From the NCBI RefSeq assembly GCF_008806375.1, contig NZ_WAAT01000042.1:1-64000 (forward strand): 64,000 nt of DNA. The letters run 5' to 3'. This document shows positions 10,101-18,396 of the stretch, piece by piece. Each line of letters starts with the position of its first letter. The first letter of the stretch is position 1. Source of the stretch: Pseudotamlana haliotis (GTDB taxonomy: Bacteria; Bacteroidota; Bacteroidia; Flavobacteriales; Flavobacteriaceae). The notes beneath the pieces are model-generated. The model worked only from the letters and a program-made list of their open reading frames with translations, ran no database searches and was not told where the DNA came from. A program made the translations under genes and the position numbers.

Positions 10101-10867
10101 ATTAGGTTTTTTAGGGATCCCAAACCAGGCAATGGTGTCATGTGGCTTTTAAAATCATAGTGACCACCATGTGTCCCGTTAGTAAACATTGGGTGATGAA
10201 TAGCTACTATTGTAGTTTTTCCTCTGGCTTTTTTAATCTCGCCATCAAAAACCTCAAAAAACTTCTCTCTCGTTTTTATCTCACAATCATCATTTATGGT
10301 GGGGTGTTTATTCCAGTTTGTCATATACCATTCGGAATCAACCAAAATTAAGACTGTGTGGTCTGAAATTTTAATACGTTCTATGGGGCAGCCATTTTCA
10401 GGTAGAAATGTGTTTTTACCAAGCCGATTTTCAATATATTTTTCTTGTCTTTTCACGCCCTTTAAACCATCATTATACCAGTCATGATTTCCAGGAATAA
10501 AAATTGTTTCGCCTTTAAAGTTTTTAACAGCATCCATTTGCACATCTAACTGATGCTCGGCAAAAGCCCTTTCTTTTTCACCTTTAGCAGGTAATCCTTT
10601 GGGGTAAATATTATCACCCAAAAAGATGGCTGTACTGTTTTCAGAAGCTTGGCTTAGTTCTTTTTCAAAGGCCTTTATGGTTTCTGTGGAAGTCCCAATT
10701 GGCGCATTACCAGCATCACCAATTAAGTAGAAAGAATGTACTATTTCCTTATTTGGAAATGTAGATAACTTGTCCTGGTCTTTATATTGTGCTTTAAAAT
10801 TGGCACAGGCATGCAAAAGCAATACAAGTAGGATAGTAAAAGGAAGTTTAAAACGCTTCATAATCAT
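7166..10867 (-). CDS. lipoprotein fusing calcineurin-like phosphatase, kinase-like region and BamA-like barrel
   Basis: A 1233-residue protein. Residues 1-21 are a lipoprotein signal (LLHAC; the start may be the second ATG, residue 3). Residues about 40-350 are a metallophosphoesterase: GDAGN (D51), GDNIYP (D85, N86), GNHDW (N127, H128), IHHP (H224) and GHDH (H295-H297). Residues about 430-645 resemble an atypical (HipA/FAM20/CotH-like) kinase: a lysine/arginine strand at 453-460, IGDWDRHADQW at 596-606 and PRDRDQAF at 623-630. Residues about 880-1233 form an outer-membrane beta-barrel of the Omp85/surface-antigen type ending in aromatic-rich strands (FGMGLDL). The phosphatase-barrel architecture is known in Bacteroidota; the kinase-like reading is my inference. 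Confidence 0.85.
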   Translation of the reverse strand: MIMKRFKLPFTILLVLLLHACANFKAQYKDQDKLSTFPNKEIVHSFYLIGDAGNAPIGTSTETIKAFEKELSQASENSTAIFLGDNIYPKGLPAKGEKERAFAEHQLDVQMDAVKNFKGETIFIPGNHDWYNDGLKGVKRQEKYIENRLGKNTFLPENGCPIERIKISDHTVLILVDSEWYMTNWNKHPTINDDCEIKTREKFFEVFDGEIKKARGKTTIVAIHHPMFTNGTHGGHYDFKSHMTPLPGLGSLKNLMRKTGGVITVDTQNSRYSAFRKRIVTLAQKNDKTIFVSGHDHSLQYIIEDNLPQIISGAGSKTTATRNVGGGQFSYGAPGYARLDVFKDGASYVRFYSENEIVYQTEVLPEDDYKTMDSLSVPFPKEKKGSVYANSETEKGGLYKWLWGERYREDYSTKVLAPTVNLDTLFGGLKPVRVGGGQQSRSLRLVDDKGKEYVMRALRKDAEQFIQAVAFKDQFIEEQFSETYTKGLMLDVFAGSYPYAPFVIGSLADAVNIYHTNPILYYVPKQPSLGRFVEGFGEELYMIEERTDSGHGDQESFGFSNEMVSTDDLLINLAADEKYVLDEQAYIKARLFDMLIGDWDRHADQWRWAEFKEKGKTVYRPVPRDRDQAFSILSDGFLPNLITVLEPSVRGMKSYSNNLKKPKWFNTSPYALDMALITESEKAVWDSQVEFLQKHITDDVIDAAFLNLPLELNQKNIKEIKEKLKGRRANLKQISDTYYKHINRFAVIKGTHKDDWFDITRLPHGKTKVKVFRIKKGKKADVIHDRTYQSRNTKEIWIYGLDDDDRFEVQGEGKQLIKIRLIGGQNNDVYNILNGKKLKIYDQKTKKNEFLTQKGKKKLTDDYEVNLYHYKKLKNNTNQLLPAIGVNPDDGVKLGFKNTWANYGFERNPFTSKHSLSGAYFFATNGFDLALNSEFANVFGNFNLGIAGRFTSPNYTINFFGYGNSTPNFEANGNNADDFDLNYNRVKLETLKFEPTLIWNGQLGGSFRFGVAYEDIVVEATSGRFINDAYIGDDGSFSNEFIGAEVVYQYKNSDNHAFPTLGMLFGLKAGYKNNLGNTKEFGYIIPELGFDYKLVESGKLVLATKFKGHFNIGDGFEFYQAANIGANNGLRGFRNERFTGKNAYLQTADLRYNFRKVKTGLLPLYLGVYGGFDYGRVWVGDDLVLNGSYNANQWNTSVGGGVFINGVDMFTLNMALFHSEDGLRFSFGMGLDL

Positions 10868-10898
10868 GACATGAATAACTGAATATCAAGTTAATAAA

Positions 10899-11876
10899 TT
10901 AGTTCCAATGGAGGTGACTACGCTCTTCCCAATAAAAACTAGGTGAGACTTTCATATTTTTTAGCCATTCGAGATCTTTTGTATCTAATCTAAAATCGTT
11001 TGCTTTTAAATTTGCTTTTAGCTGCTCAACATTTGATGCGCCGCTGAGCACATAATCTGGTTGAAGATGGTCCATCACAAAGCGTAAAGCAATGGCATCT
11101 ACCCCAACTTTGTATTTTTTAGATAGTTGTTTTAAAATCATATACGCTTCTTTATACTTAGGAAACAGGTCATTCTCAAAAACACGTCCGTTTGCTAGAG
11201 CTTCTTTAACAATCACTGTTTTGCTGCTGGCTATCACCGTTTTTAAAACCTCAAAAGTGGATTGTTCAAACACATTAAAAGACACCTGAAAACTATCGAA
11301 TAAAGGCTTTCCGTTTACTTCAATTTTTAAAGCTTCGGTTATGACTTCTTTCTGATTCTCACCACTGGTTGTGATTCCAATATTTAAATCTGTTTCATCT
11401 TTAATGCGGCATAATGCTTCTAAAACCGCTTGATTTTCCAGAACGCCACTATCAAAAGTCGCAGAATGTATTTGGTAATATTTTAAACTTGGCAGCATGG
11501 CTTTGGACACTTGCCATTGCTCGACCAATTTCTCAAGAGAATGCTCCTTGATTTCATGCTTCCCTGGATAGCCTAACTCCCAATTCGCCACATAAGTATA
11601 GCCCCATTTTGTGCCTAAAATAACAGCTTTATGTTTTGTTTGGGTTTGCCATTCCTGTAAAAAAGCTTCGCCCTTTCCATAGGAAGGTGCCGTATCAAAA
11701 TAACGCACCCCTAAATCATAAGCTTCATCTAGAACTGAAAACGTGTTATTTTTAAAAGCTTCCTCGGTTTTATCAATATCTTGATTGGTTCGAATATTAA
11801 TGTATTCTGGCCTCCCTAATGCCGCTAAACCTAAACCTATTTCTGTTGAAGATTTTTTGATGATGCTAATTTTAAT
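10899..11876 (-). CDS. aldo/keto reductase, non-ATG start
   Basis: A (beta/alpha)8 NADPH-dependent oxidoreductase of about 325 residues. The catalytic Tyr region is YFDTAPSYGKGE (Asp and Tyr visible); the C-terminal part (RFVMDHLQPDYVLSGASNVEQL) is the cofactor-binding segment. The reading frame stays open upstream of the first GTG (11708) and encodes the expected first strand, STEIGLGLAALGRPEYINI, so the gene must start near 11868-11876. No ATG, GTG or TTG exists there, only ATT (11874-11876 or 11868-11870) or ATC. It sits about 20 bp after the selO stop on the same strand, as last gene of the msrB-msrA-selO operon. Confidence 0.8.
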   Translation of the reverse strand: MKISIIKKSSTEIGLGLAALGRPEYINIRTNQDIDKTEEAFKNNTFSVLDEAYDLGVRYFDTAPSYGKGEAFLQEWQTQTKHKAVILGTKWGYTYVANWELGYPGKHEIKEHSLEKLVEQWQVSKAMLPSLKYYQIHSATFDSGVLENQAVLEALCRIKDETDLNIGITTSGENQKEVITEALKIEVNGKPLFDSFQVSFNVFEQSTFEVLKTVIASSKTVIVKEALANGRVFENDLFPKYKEAYMILKQLSKKYKVGVDAIALRFVMDHLQPDYVLSGASNVEQLKANLKANDFRLDTKDLEWLKNMKVSPSFYWEERSHLHWN

Positions 11877-11897
11877 TATTACTTTTTAACTTAGTCC

Positions 11898-13460
11898 CTA
11901 TGAACTACAAGACAACATAGAACACCCCACTTTATTTCTAGCCCATTCCGGACGTTTGGCGAACCATTTTTCATGCTCTGGTTGTTCGGCGTAAGGTTGT
12001 TTTAAAAGTTGGAACAACTCATCAATTAAACTATAATCGCCGTCATCAGCAGCATCAATAGCCAGTTGTGCCATGTAATTTCTAAGCACATATTTCGGGT
12101 TTACCGTATTCATTTTGCTTTGCCTTTCGGAATTTGAAACAGACGCCTCATTTAAACGCTTTGCATAAGTTTCAAACCAAGTATTCCAACGGGTTTCAAC
12201 GGTTCCCGTAATGTCTTCTGGCTTATAAAAAGCATCATGTATGACTTTTAAACCTTCTTCTGGTTTCTCCTTTTGAAAATGACTTAAATTCCTGAAAAAG
12301 ATGGTCATATCGGTTTCCGTGAGATGCAGAATATCTTCTAAATCTTGAATGAGTAATTTGTCTGAATCAGCTTCGGTTTGTAAACCTAATTTTGAGCGCA
12401 TCATTTTAAAAGATACTTTATCGAAAGTAGTTTGGTAGCTGTTTAAAATAGCTTCTAAAGCTGGGACATCTTCGATTAATGGGTAAATAGCATTGGCTAG
12501 CTGAAGCAAATTCCATAGTCCCATATTGGGTTGATTGCCGAAACGGTATCGTTTATGCTGTCTATCGGTGATATTAGGCGTCCATCCAAAATCAAAGCCC
12601 TCTAGCCAACCGTATGGTCCGTAATCTATGGTTAACCCTAAAATAGACATATTATCAGTATTCATGACACCATGTACAAAACCAACGCGTTGCCAGTGGA
12701 TAATCATGTCTAAAGTACGTTGGGTCACTTTCTTAAAAAATGCCAAATAGGTATCTTTTGATGGTTCACCTAACCCTTTAAAATGATGTTTTATCGTGTA
12801 ATCGACTAAAGTTTTGAGTGATTTTGTATCCTGTCTGGCAGCGAATATTTGATAATTTCCAAACCGCAGAAATGATTCGGCCGTACGACAAACAATAGCA
12901 CCTTTTTCATATTCGGGATTACCATTGTACAACACATCGCGAAGCACTTGGTCGCCTGATAAGGCTAATGATAGCGCACGCGTAGTTGGCACGCCTAGGT
13001 GAAACATGGCTTCGCTACACAAATACTCCCGAATGGAAGAGCGCAAAACCGCCAAACCATCGGCAGTACGTGAATACGGTGTTTCTCCAGAGCCTTTTAA
13101 TTGCAGCGCCCATTTTTTATTATCATGTTTAACTTCACATAAATTTATAGCACGACCATCACCCAATTGACCGGCCCAATTCCCAAATTGATAGCCTCCG
13201 TAACACATGGCATATGGGGTTGTATTTGGTAAAACCATATTCCCAGTAAAGACCTTTAAGAAATCTTCCGTTTTGCTGTCTTTTTCTGAAAGCCCGAGAT
13301 TGTCAAGCATTTCAGGAGATACATGAAGCATTTCTGGCTGCGCTGTTTTCTTAGGCGTCACATAAGAAAAACAGGCTTTTTCCACCTGTCTTCTGTTGTT
13401 TTCCAGAACAGGATCGGCGGGTAATTCTTTGGTAAATTTATCGTTGATGTTCAGTTTCAT
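11898..13460 (-). CDS. selO: protein adenylyltransferase SelO (YdiU/UPF0061)
   Basis: A 520-residue SelO pseudokinase-fold enzyme that transfers AMP to Ser/Thr/Tyr of target proteins and is linked to redox homeostasis. Family landmarks: YGGYQFGNWAGQLGDGRAI (about residues 87-105), QLKGSGETPYSRTADG (about 119-134), RTAESFLRFGNYQ, GVMNTDNMSILGLTIDYGP (metal and catalytic Asp), and the C-terminal ...GCSMLSCSS, where the penultimate Cys occupies the place of selenocysteine in animal SelO. Full length. Its ATG overlaps the msrA stop by 4 bp; the msrB-msrA-selO arrangement supports a methionine/thiol redox role. Confidence 0.95.
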   Translation of the reverse strand: MKLNINDKFTKELPADPVLENNRRQVEKACFSYVTPKKTAQPEMLHVSPEMLDNLGLSEKDSKTEDFLKVFTGNMVLPNTTPYAMCYGGYQFGNWAGQLGDGRAINLCEVKHDNKKWALQLKGSGETPYSRTADGLAVLRSSIREYLCSEAMFHLGVPTTRALSLALSGDQVLRDVLYNGNPEYEKGAIVCRTAESFLRFGNYQIFAARQDTKSLKTLVDYTIKHHFKGLGEPSKDTYLAFFKKVTQRTLDMIIHWQRVGFVHGVMNTDNMSILGLTIDYGPYGWLEGFDFGWTPNITDRQHKRYRFGNQPNMGLWNLLQLANAIYPLIEDVPALEAILNSYQTTFDKVSFKMMRSKLGLQTEADSDKLLIQDLEDILHLTETDMTIFFRNLSHFQKEKPEEGLKVIHDAFYKPEDITGTVETRWNTWFETYAKRLNEASVSNSERQSKMNTVNPKYVLRNYMAQLAIDAADDGDYSLIDELFQLLKQPYAEQPEHEKWFAKRPEWARNKVGCSMLSCSS

Positions 13461-13993
13461 GCTTTTAATTTATCCGAGTGTAATTGGCGGAGTTTCGTCA
13501 GTTTTGGTGTGATTACAAAACTACAATAACCCTGTGTAGGATGCGTGCGGTAATAATTTTGATGTTCGGCTTCAGCCTCATAAAAAACATCTAACGGTGA
13601 AATTTCAGTTACTATAGGTTTTTTATAGTAAGTACTTATTTCCTCAACCACACTTTTCGCGATTTGTTCTTGTTTTTCATCGTGAAAATAAATCACCGAA
13701 CGGTATTGCGTGCCTTTATCGGCGCCCTGCTGATTCAAGGTAGTAGGATCATGGGTGGTCATAAAAATGATTAAAATATCCTGATATGAAATCACATCGG
13801 GATCAAAAGAAATCTGAATCACCTCGGCATGCCCGGTTAATCCGGAACAAATTTCACGATACGTAGGATGCCCAGGCACCATACCACCAGAATATCCTGA
13901 AACGACCTTTTCTACGCCTTTAACTTCTTGAAAAACCGCCTCTGTACACCAGAAACAACCACCGCCAACGGTAGCAATTTGTAATTTACTCAT
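13457..13993 (-). CDS. msrA: peptide-methionine (S)-S-oxide reductase MsrA
   Basis: A 178-residue enzyme reducing the S-epimer of methionine sulfoxide in proteins. The active-site motif GGGCFWCTEAVF gives catalytic Cys13 (with Cys16 behind it); GYSGG, GHAEV and EHQNYY(R) are further family motifs. No signal peptide, so cytoplasmic. It overlaps msrB by 8 bp and selO by 4 bp, so the three genes are translationally coupled. Normal length for the family. Confidence 0.97.
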   Translation of the reverse strand: MSKLQIATVGGGCFWCTEAVFQEVKGVEKVVSGYSGGMVPGHPTYREICSGLTGHAEVIQISFDPDVISYQDILIIFMTTHDPTTLNQQGADKGTQYRSVIYFHDEKQEQIAKSVVEEISTYYKKPIVTEISPLDVFYEAEAEHQNYYRTHPTQGYCSFVITPKLTKLRQLHSDKLKA

Positions 13994-14444
13994 GATCGTC
14001 CTCCTTTTCTAAAACCATGGATGCAGAATTGATACAGTAGCGTAATCCGCTAGGTTCTGGCCCATCTGGAAAAATATGACCCAAATGTGCGTCACAAACA
14101 TTGCACATCACCTCAACGCGCACCATTCCGAAAGTGGTATCTTTTTCGTACTTAATTGCATTCTCTTTAATGGGTTGTGTAAAACTAGGCCAACCGGTTC
14201 CTGAACTAAATTTAATTGTAGAATCAAATAACGGGGCATTGCAACATACGCAATTGTATTTCCCTTCATCATAGGTGGTACACAAATCTCCGCTATGGGC
14301 ATGTTCTGTACCTTTTTTTCGGGTAATTCTGAATTGTTCTGGCGTTAATTCTTCTTGCCAGGCTTCCTCACTTTTGTCTATGCGTTTGTCAGGAATTGGG
14401 TTTCCGTTTACGGCGAAACTCATAACATCTTTCCAAGTTAACAT
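13986..14444 (-). CDS. msrB: peptide-methionine (R)-S-oxide reductase MsrB
   Basis: A 152-residue enzyme reducing the R-epimer of methionine sulfoxide. Visible: two zinc-binding CxxC pairs (Cys65/Cys68 region and Cys114/Cys117), GTGWPSF (about residues 82-88), and LRYCINSASM with catalytic Cys137. It is the first gene of the redox operon; the 200-bp space upstream must contain the operon promoter, divergent from the HD-PycTM gene. No export signal. Confidence 0.96.
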   Translation of the reverse strand: MLTWKDVMSFAVNGNPIPDKRIDKSEEAWQEELTPEQFRITRKKGTEHAHSGDLCTTYDEGKYNCVCCNAPLFDSTIKFSSGTGWPSFTQPIKENAIKYEKDTTFGMVRVEVMCNVCDAHLGHIFPDGPEPSGLRYCINSASMVLEKEDDHE

Positions 14445-14646
14445 ATCATAATTCTTTCTTTTTATTATTTTATAACCTTAATTATTTCCAACATAAAACC
14501 AGTCGGAAAACCTTATAAAAACTTACGTTGCTATCGTCTGCGTAAAATCATCACGACATGATGTCTCTATAAAATCACAGGATTTTATAACCACAAAAAA
14601 TATTGTTGTAAAGTTTAGTATTTTTACTAAATAATAAGGAGCATTT

Positions 14647-15843
14647 ATGGAAAAACTTATCGCTGAAGCTAAAAAATTTACCTCTAATTTATTAAACGAA
14701 AAATTAGATACGGCTTTTTTGTACCATAACTTAACGCACACCCAACGTGTGGTAGAAAAATCAGAGTTTTTAGCAAATTCAGCTAGTGTAACTGAACACG
14801 AGAAAAACCTCCTGACATTGGCGTCATGGTTTCACGATACGGGTTACACAAAAAGTATTGAAAATCACGAAGAAGAAAGCACTTTAATTGCGAAATCCTT
14901 TTTAAGCAACAAACAGTGTCCGAAAGCTGATATCGACATGATTTGCGATCTTATTTTAGCCACTAAAAGGAATTATAATCCTAAAACAATTTTAGAAAAA
15001 ATAATTAGAGATGCTGATTGTTCACATATAGGCAGTAAAAATTATTTTGAAATTTTAGAATTACTAAAAAAAGAATGGGAACTCACCTGCAACAAACAAA
15101 GCTCTGAAGCTGAATGGCTAGATGAAAATATTAAATTTCTAACGACTGAACATCGTTTTTACACCATACAAGCCAATGCAAGCTGGCAAAAGAGAAAAGG
15201 CAAAAACGTCTCAGAATTACTAAAAGAAAAGCAGAAATTAAAGTCGGAGAGCATCAAGCAAAAACATAAAAACGAAACCTTAAATTTAAAAAAACATCGT
15301 GCAGACGTTCCTGAGCGTGGTATTGAAACGATGTTTCGGGTGACTTTAAGAAACCACATTGAATTAAGTAATATTGCCGATACAAAAGCTAATATTCTAC
15401 TTTCAGTAAACGCCATTATTGTGTCGTTATTGATTTCAAACCTTGTTTCTAAACTCGATAAACCTTCTAACGATTATTTAATTATACCTACCGCCATATT
15501 CGTGATTTTCACTGTAATTTCAATCATACTTTCCATCATGGCAACCCGCCCAAATGTGACTAGCGGAAAATTCACGAAAAAAGATGTAAAAAACAAAAAA
15601 GTCAACCTCTTATTTTTCGGAAACTTCCATAAAATGAGCCTTAAAGATTTTGAATGGGCTATGGGAGAAATGATGCAAGATCGTGATTACCTATATTCTT
15701 CCATGAAAAAAGACTTGTATTTTCTTGGTTTGGTATTGGATAAAAAATATAAAATTCTGCGTTTAACTTATGCTGTGTTTATGATTGGTATTATCGTTAG
15801 TGTACTAGCATTTGCCTTTTCCACATATTTTTACACCTACTAA
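14647..15843 (+). CDS. HD domain fused to a Pycsar-type (PycTM) membrane effector
   Basis: A 398-residue two-part protein. Residues 1-175 are an HD phosphohydrolase: H27/H31, the HD pair at 63-64 (WFHDTGY) and H74. A charged linker (180-225) leads to a PycTM-like part: RVTLRNHIELSNIADTKANI (231-250), helices at about 250-267, 278-298 and 371-392, with FGNFHKMSLKDFEWAMGEMM between. PycTM proteins are membrane effectors of cyclic-pyrimidine (Pycsar) anti-phage systems; HD-PycTM fusions are known in Bacteroidota. No cyclase gene lies nearby. A rare good Shine-Dalgarno (AAGGAG, 14636-14641) supports the ATG at 14647. The gene overlaps the convergent GAF gene by 4 bp at the stops. Confidence 0.82.
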   Translation: MEKLIAEAKKFTSNLLNEKLDTAFLYHNLTHTQRVVEKSEFLANSASVTEHEKNLLTLASWFHDTGYTKSIENHEEESTLIAKSFLSNKQCPKADIDMICDLILATKRNYNPKTILEKIIRDADCSHIGSKNYFEILELLKKEWELTCNKQSSEAEWLDENIKFLTTEHRFYTIQANASWQKRKGKNVSELLKEKQKLKSESIKQKHKNETLNLKKHRADVPERGIETMFRVTLRNHIELSNIADTKANILLSVNAIIVSLLISNLVSKLDKPSNDYLIIPTAIFVIFTVISIILSIMATRPNVTSGKFTKKDVKNKKVNLLFFGNFHKMSLKDFEWAMGEMMQDRDYLYSSMKKDLYFLGLVLDKKYKILRLTYAVFMIGIIVSVLAFAFSTYFYTY

Positions 15844-18212
15844 TCCTGGATTGTATTGAGTAAGTCGTCATAGGTAAATCCAGGCATATGATTCTGGTCA
15901 TTATGATAAACCACACCTACACGAATCGCCTTCAAGCCTGTTACGGCCTGTAAATCTTGAACGTCTACAATTTTAATATCGCTGTCTAGATAGTTCTTAG
16001 ATTGTAAAAACTTGATGTAACGCAAATACTCTATTTCATCTTGTTTCTGCGAATACACAATACTAATTTTACCTTTTTGGGTCACACGTTCGTTCGTCCC
16101 TTTTATAAATGCTTTATCCACCCGTTTTTTCACAATTTCATAGCGGGCATTATACGTCCCATCTACATCAAATTGCTTCTCGTCCATTCTAAAACTAATA
16201 GACAAAGGTTGATTAAACACCAAAATCATTGAAGCTGTATCTAATTGCACCGGAAAATCACTTTGCATGCTGTAATAGACGTTTTCCATTTCGCACATGA
16301 CTTGCAACTGCCACAGCCTTAAATTGTATAAGTAAATTGGGTTAAAGCTATCTTCTTTAGTTATAGACTCTCCAATGTACATGGTATGCTCGACTCCATC
16401 TGTTTTATAACGTTCAAAGAAATGCGGATACATGGCTTGTGCTTCAATTTGTTTTTCATCAAGGTAAAAAGCCATCTCACGATTTATATGTGCAATGGTA
16501 TCATCATAAGATTTTCTATGTTTATATAATGATTTCGTTCTATCATCAATGCTTTCAAAGTAAATATCTATATCGATTTTTAAAACATTATCCTTACGAA
16601 CATGAGCAAAAACAGGTTCTATATCTTGTTTGAAAAATTGTGTAATTTGCTGCTCGCTATCAACTTGAAAACGGGTATTTAAATCTTCTAAAAAATTATT
16701 GATTTGATAAATAAACTGCTCATAAATGGGCAATTTATTTAGTTTGGTTGCTTTTTCAAAAATTGATTTGGCCGCATGAAGTTGTAAAGTTAAATCTAAC
16801 TTGGTTGCTTCATTTCTAGCCTCTGAAGAGCTTTTTATATCAATTTGACCATAAAGCGGGTAAACATTTTCAAATGCAATGTGTTTAAATACAGGCTCTA
16901 TCCCGTCTATTTCCGTTTTGATATAACTTTTTGCTTCTTTGATAAAGCGCCATTTTACGCTAGGGTGAATTGAAGTACATTCCTTTTGAATAATGGCCTC
17001 TATTAAATTATCCTCTTCACGTTTAGAACGCTCAACCGAGGCCACAATATAAGGGGTAATCACCCCAAGTTTATTCGCGTTTATACTATTTAAGGCATAA
17101 GGCGTTGAAGACACAACTTCAAGAATCCCCATCAAACCGTCATCATTTGCAATTGGGGCTAAAATCGCACTTTTCACACCTTGAGCGTACAAGCTTTGAA
17201 TTTCTGGCGAGCAATCTCCCGCTTTTTCACGCATCCCATCTACATTAGATACTGTGAGATATTTGTGCTCATTTATTAATCTATTATAAGACCACTCACA
17301 TAATGCATTACAACATTTTTCACTTTCTGTTTTCCCGAGTATATAACTACTCACTTCTTCTCCGTAATAACGATAAAATAAACCTTCTTGCTTATCAAAT
17401 AATGACACTCCAACTTTGATGTCGCTAACACCAAGCAGGGACTTAAAAATACCATCAAAATCATCTAACTTAGTTCTATCACTTTTCTGATCTCCAGAAA
17501 GTAAGGTAGACTTGATATTTGAAATGGATTGATCTTCGGTAACATCAAAAATATTAGAAATTACAAAACCACTAAAAATGTAACTGTTAGGCGGAAACTT
17601 TTCTTTCCAAAGTTCAACATTTTCAAAATTATCTAACAACTCATAATAATCTTTCTCTGTGATCTTAACCGTATTAGTTTTAGGTGTGATTTCACAAAAA
17701 TCGGTATTATATAAAATTTTATAATGTCGAATCACCCCATTAGCATCAGGGATTTTATAGTAAAAAGGCACCTTATATTTAACATCATAGCCATAATAAA
17801 AATTCAAAATCGTAGCACACACAATAATGTAAACATCATCGTTAGGCAGTGCATCCATCTGAAGCTGAAAATCTTCTCCTCCGGCTTCAATAATGTTTTT
17901 AAATCTTTCTGAAGGATTAAAAAACAAGTCCTGAAAAGGTACCGTTCCGGTTTTAATTTCATTTTTACCAAGTAACGGGTTAAAAGTGTCTTGAAGAAGA
18001 TATTCAATCTGTTTTTCGCGTGTATTTAATATAGAAGCATCAGTAAAACCATCACGTAATTCTGGATAATCTTCAGCTAATTTTAAAATGCTATTAGCTT
18101 TTTCCGCTGTAAATGCGTTATCACTTTTAGCGAGCTCTTCGTATTGCTCAAAAAGTTTGTTAAAACTAATTTTCAACTCTAGGGGTGAATCTAATAAATT
18201 ATTAATATCCAT
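15840..18212 (-). CDS. large GAF-domain cytoplasmic protein
   Basis: A 790-residue soluble protein. A GAF domain can be seen at roughly residues 250-400 (FKSLLGVSDIKVGVSLFDKQEGLFYRYYGEE ... GVKSAILAPIANDDGLMGILEVVSS), preceded by an N-terminal region with 'FNPLLGKNEIKTGTVPFQDLFFNPSERF'. The C-terminal half (about 400-790) has no recognisable domain. No DNA-binding, kinase or cyclase motif was seen. Proteins of this architecture occur across Flavobacteriaceae, but I know no function. Single gene with its own 180-bp upstream gap; convergent, stop-overlapping with the HD-PycTM gene. Confidence 0.8.
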   Translation of the reverse strand: MDINNLLDSPLELKISFNKLFEQYEELAKSDNAFTAEKANSILKLAEDYPELRDGFTDASILNTREKQIEYLLQDTFNPLLGKNEIKTGTVPFQDLFFNPSERFKNIIEAGGEDFQLQMDALPNDDVYIIVCATILNFYYGYDVKYKVPFYYKIPDANGVIRHYKILYNTDFCEITPKTNTVKITEKDYYELLDNFENVELWKEKFPPNSYIFSGFVISNIFDVTEDQSISNIKSTLLSGDQKSDRTKLDDFDGIFKSLLGVSDIKVGVSLFDKQEGLFYRYYGEEVSSYILGKTESEKCCNALCEWSYNRLINEHKYLTVSNVDGMREKAGDCSPEIQSLYAQGVKSAILAPIANDDGLMGILEVVSSTPYALNSINANKLGVITPYIVASVERSKREEDNLIEAIIQKECTSIHPSVKWRFIKEAKSYIKTEIDGIEPVFKHIAFENVYPLYGQIDIKSSSEARNEATKLDLTLQLHAAKSIFEKATKLNKLPIYEQFIYQINNFLEDLNTRFQVDSEQQITQFFKQDIEPVFAHVRKDNVLKIDIDIYFESIDDRTKSLYKHRKSYDDTIAHINREMAFYLDEKQIEAQAMYPHFFERYKTDGVEHTMYIGESITKEDSFNPIYLYNLRLWQLQVMCEMENVYYSMQSDFPVQLDTASMILVFNQPLSISFRMDEKQFDVDGTYNARYEIVKKRVDKAFIKGTNERVTQKGKISIVYSQKQDEIEYLRYIKFLQSKNYLDSDIKIVDVQDLQAVTGLKAIRVGVVYHNDQNHMPGFTYDDLLNTIQD

Positions 18213-18331
18213 AGCACGAAAAACTTAACTCCCAAATTTATGAAATAATGAGGGTTTATCTATATCTATAAGACGAAAACGCCATAAAAACATAACACTT
18301 CCACAACAAACTTTATTAATTGGAACGAAAA

Positions 18332-18372
18332 AAGCTTCTCTTTTTAAGAATATCTCCTAAAAAGCAAAGCTT
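18332..18372 (-). terminator. terminator of the tkt-transaldolase operon
   Basis: On the minus strand a 14-bp stem (AAGCTTTGCTTTTT / AAAAAGAGAAGCTT, two mismatches) followed by a T-run, 25 bp after the stop of the transaldolase-like gene. Confidence 0.7.
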
Positions 18373-18396
18373 TTAACTTATTATGATTTCAAGAAA

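Noticed and set aside
7555-10487. Several plus-strand open frames inside the 1233-codon gene.
   Set aside because: They are antisense shadows of the phosphatase-barrel gene without protein-like features.
14647-15843. A complete Pycsar anti-phage system.
   Set aside because: Only the PycTM-like part is present; no pyrimidine cyclase gene is next to it and the HD domain replaces the usual partner. Reported as an orphan fusion.
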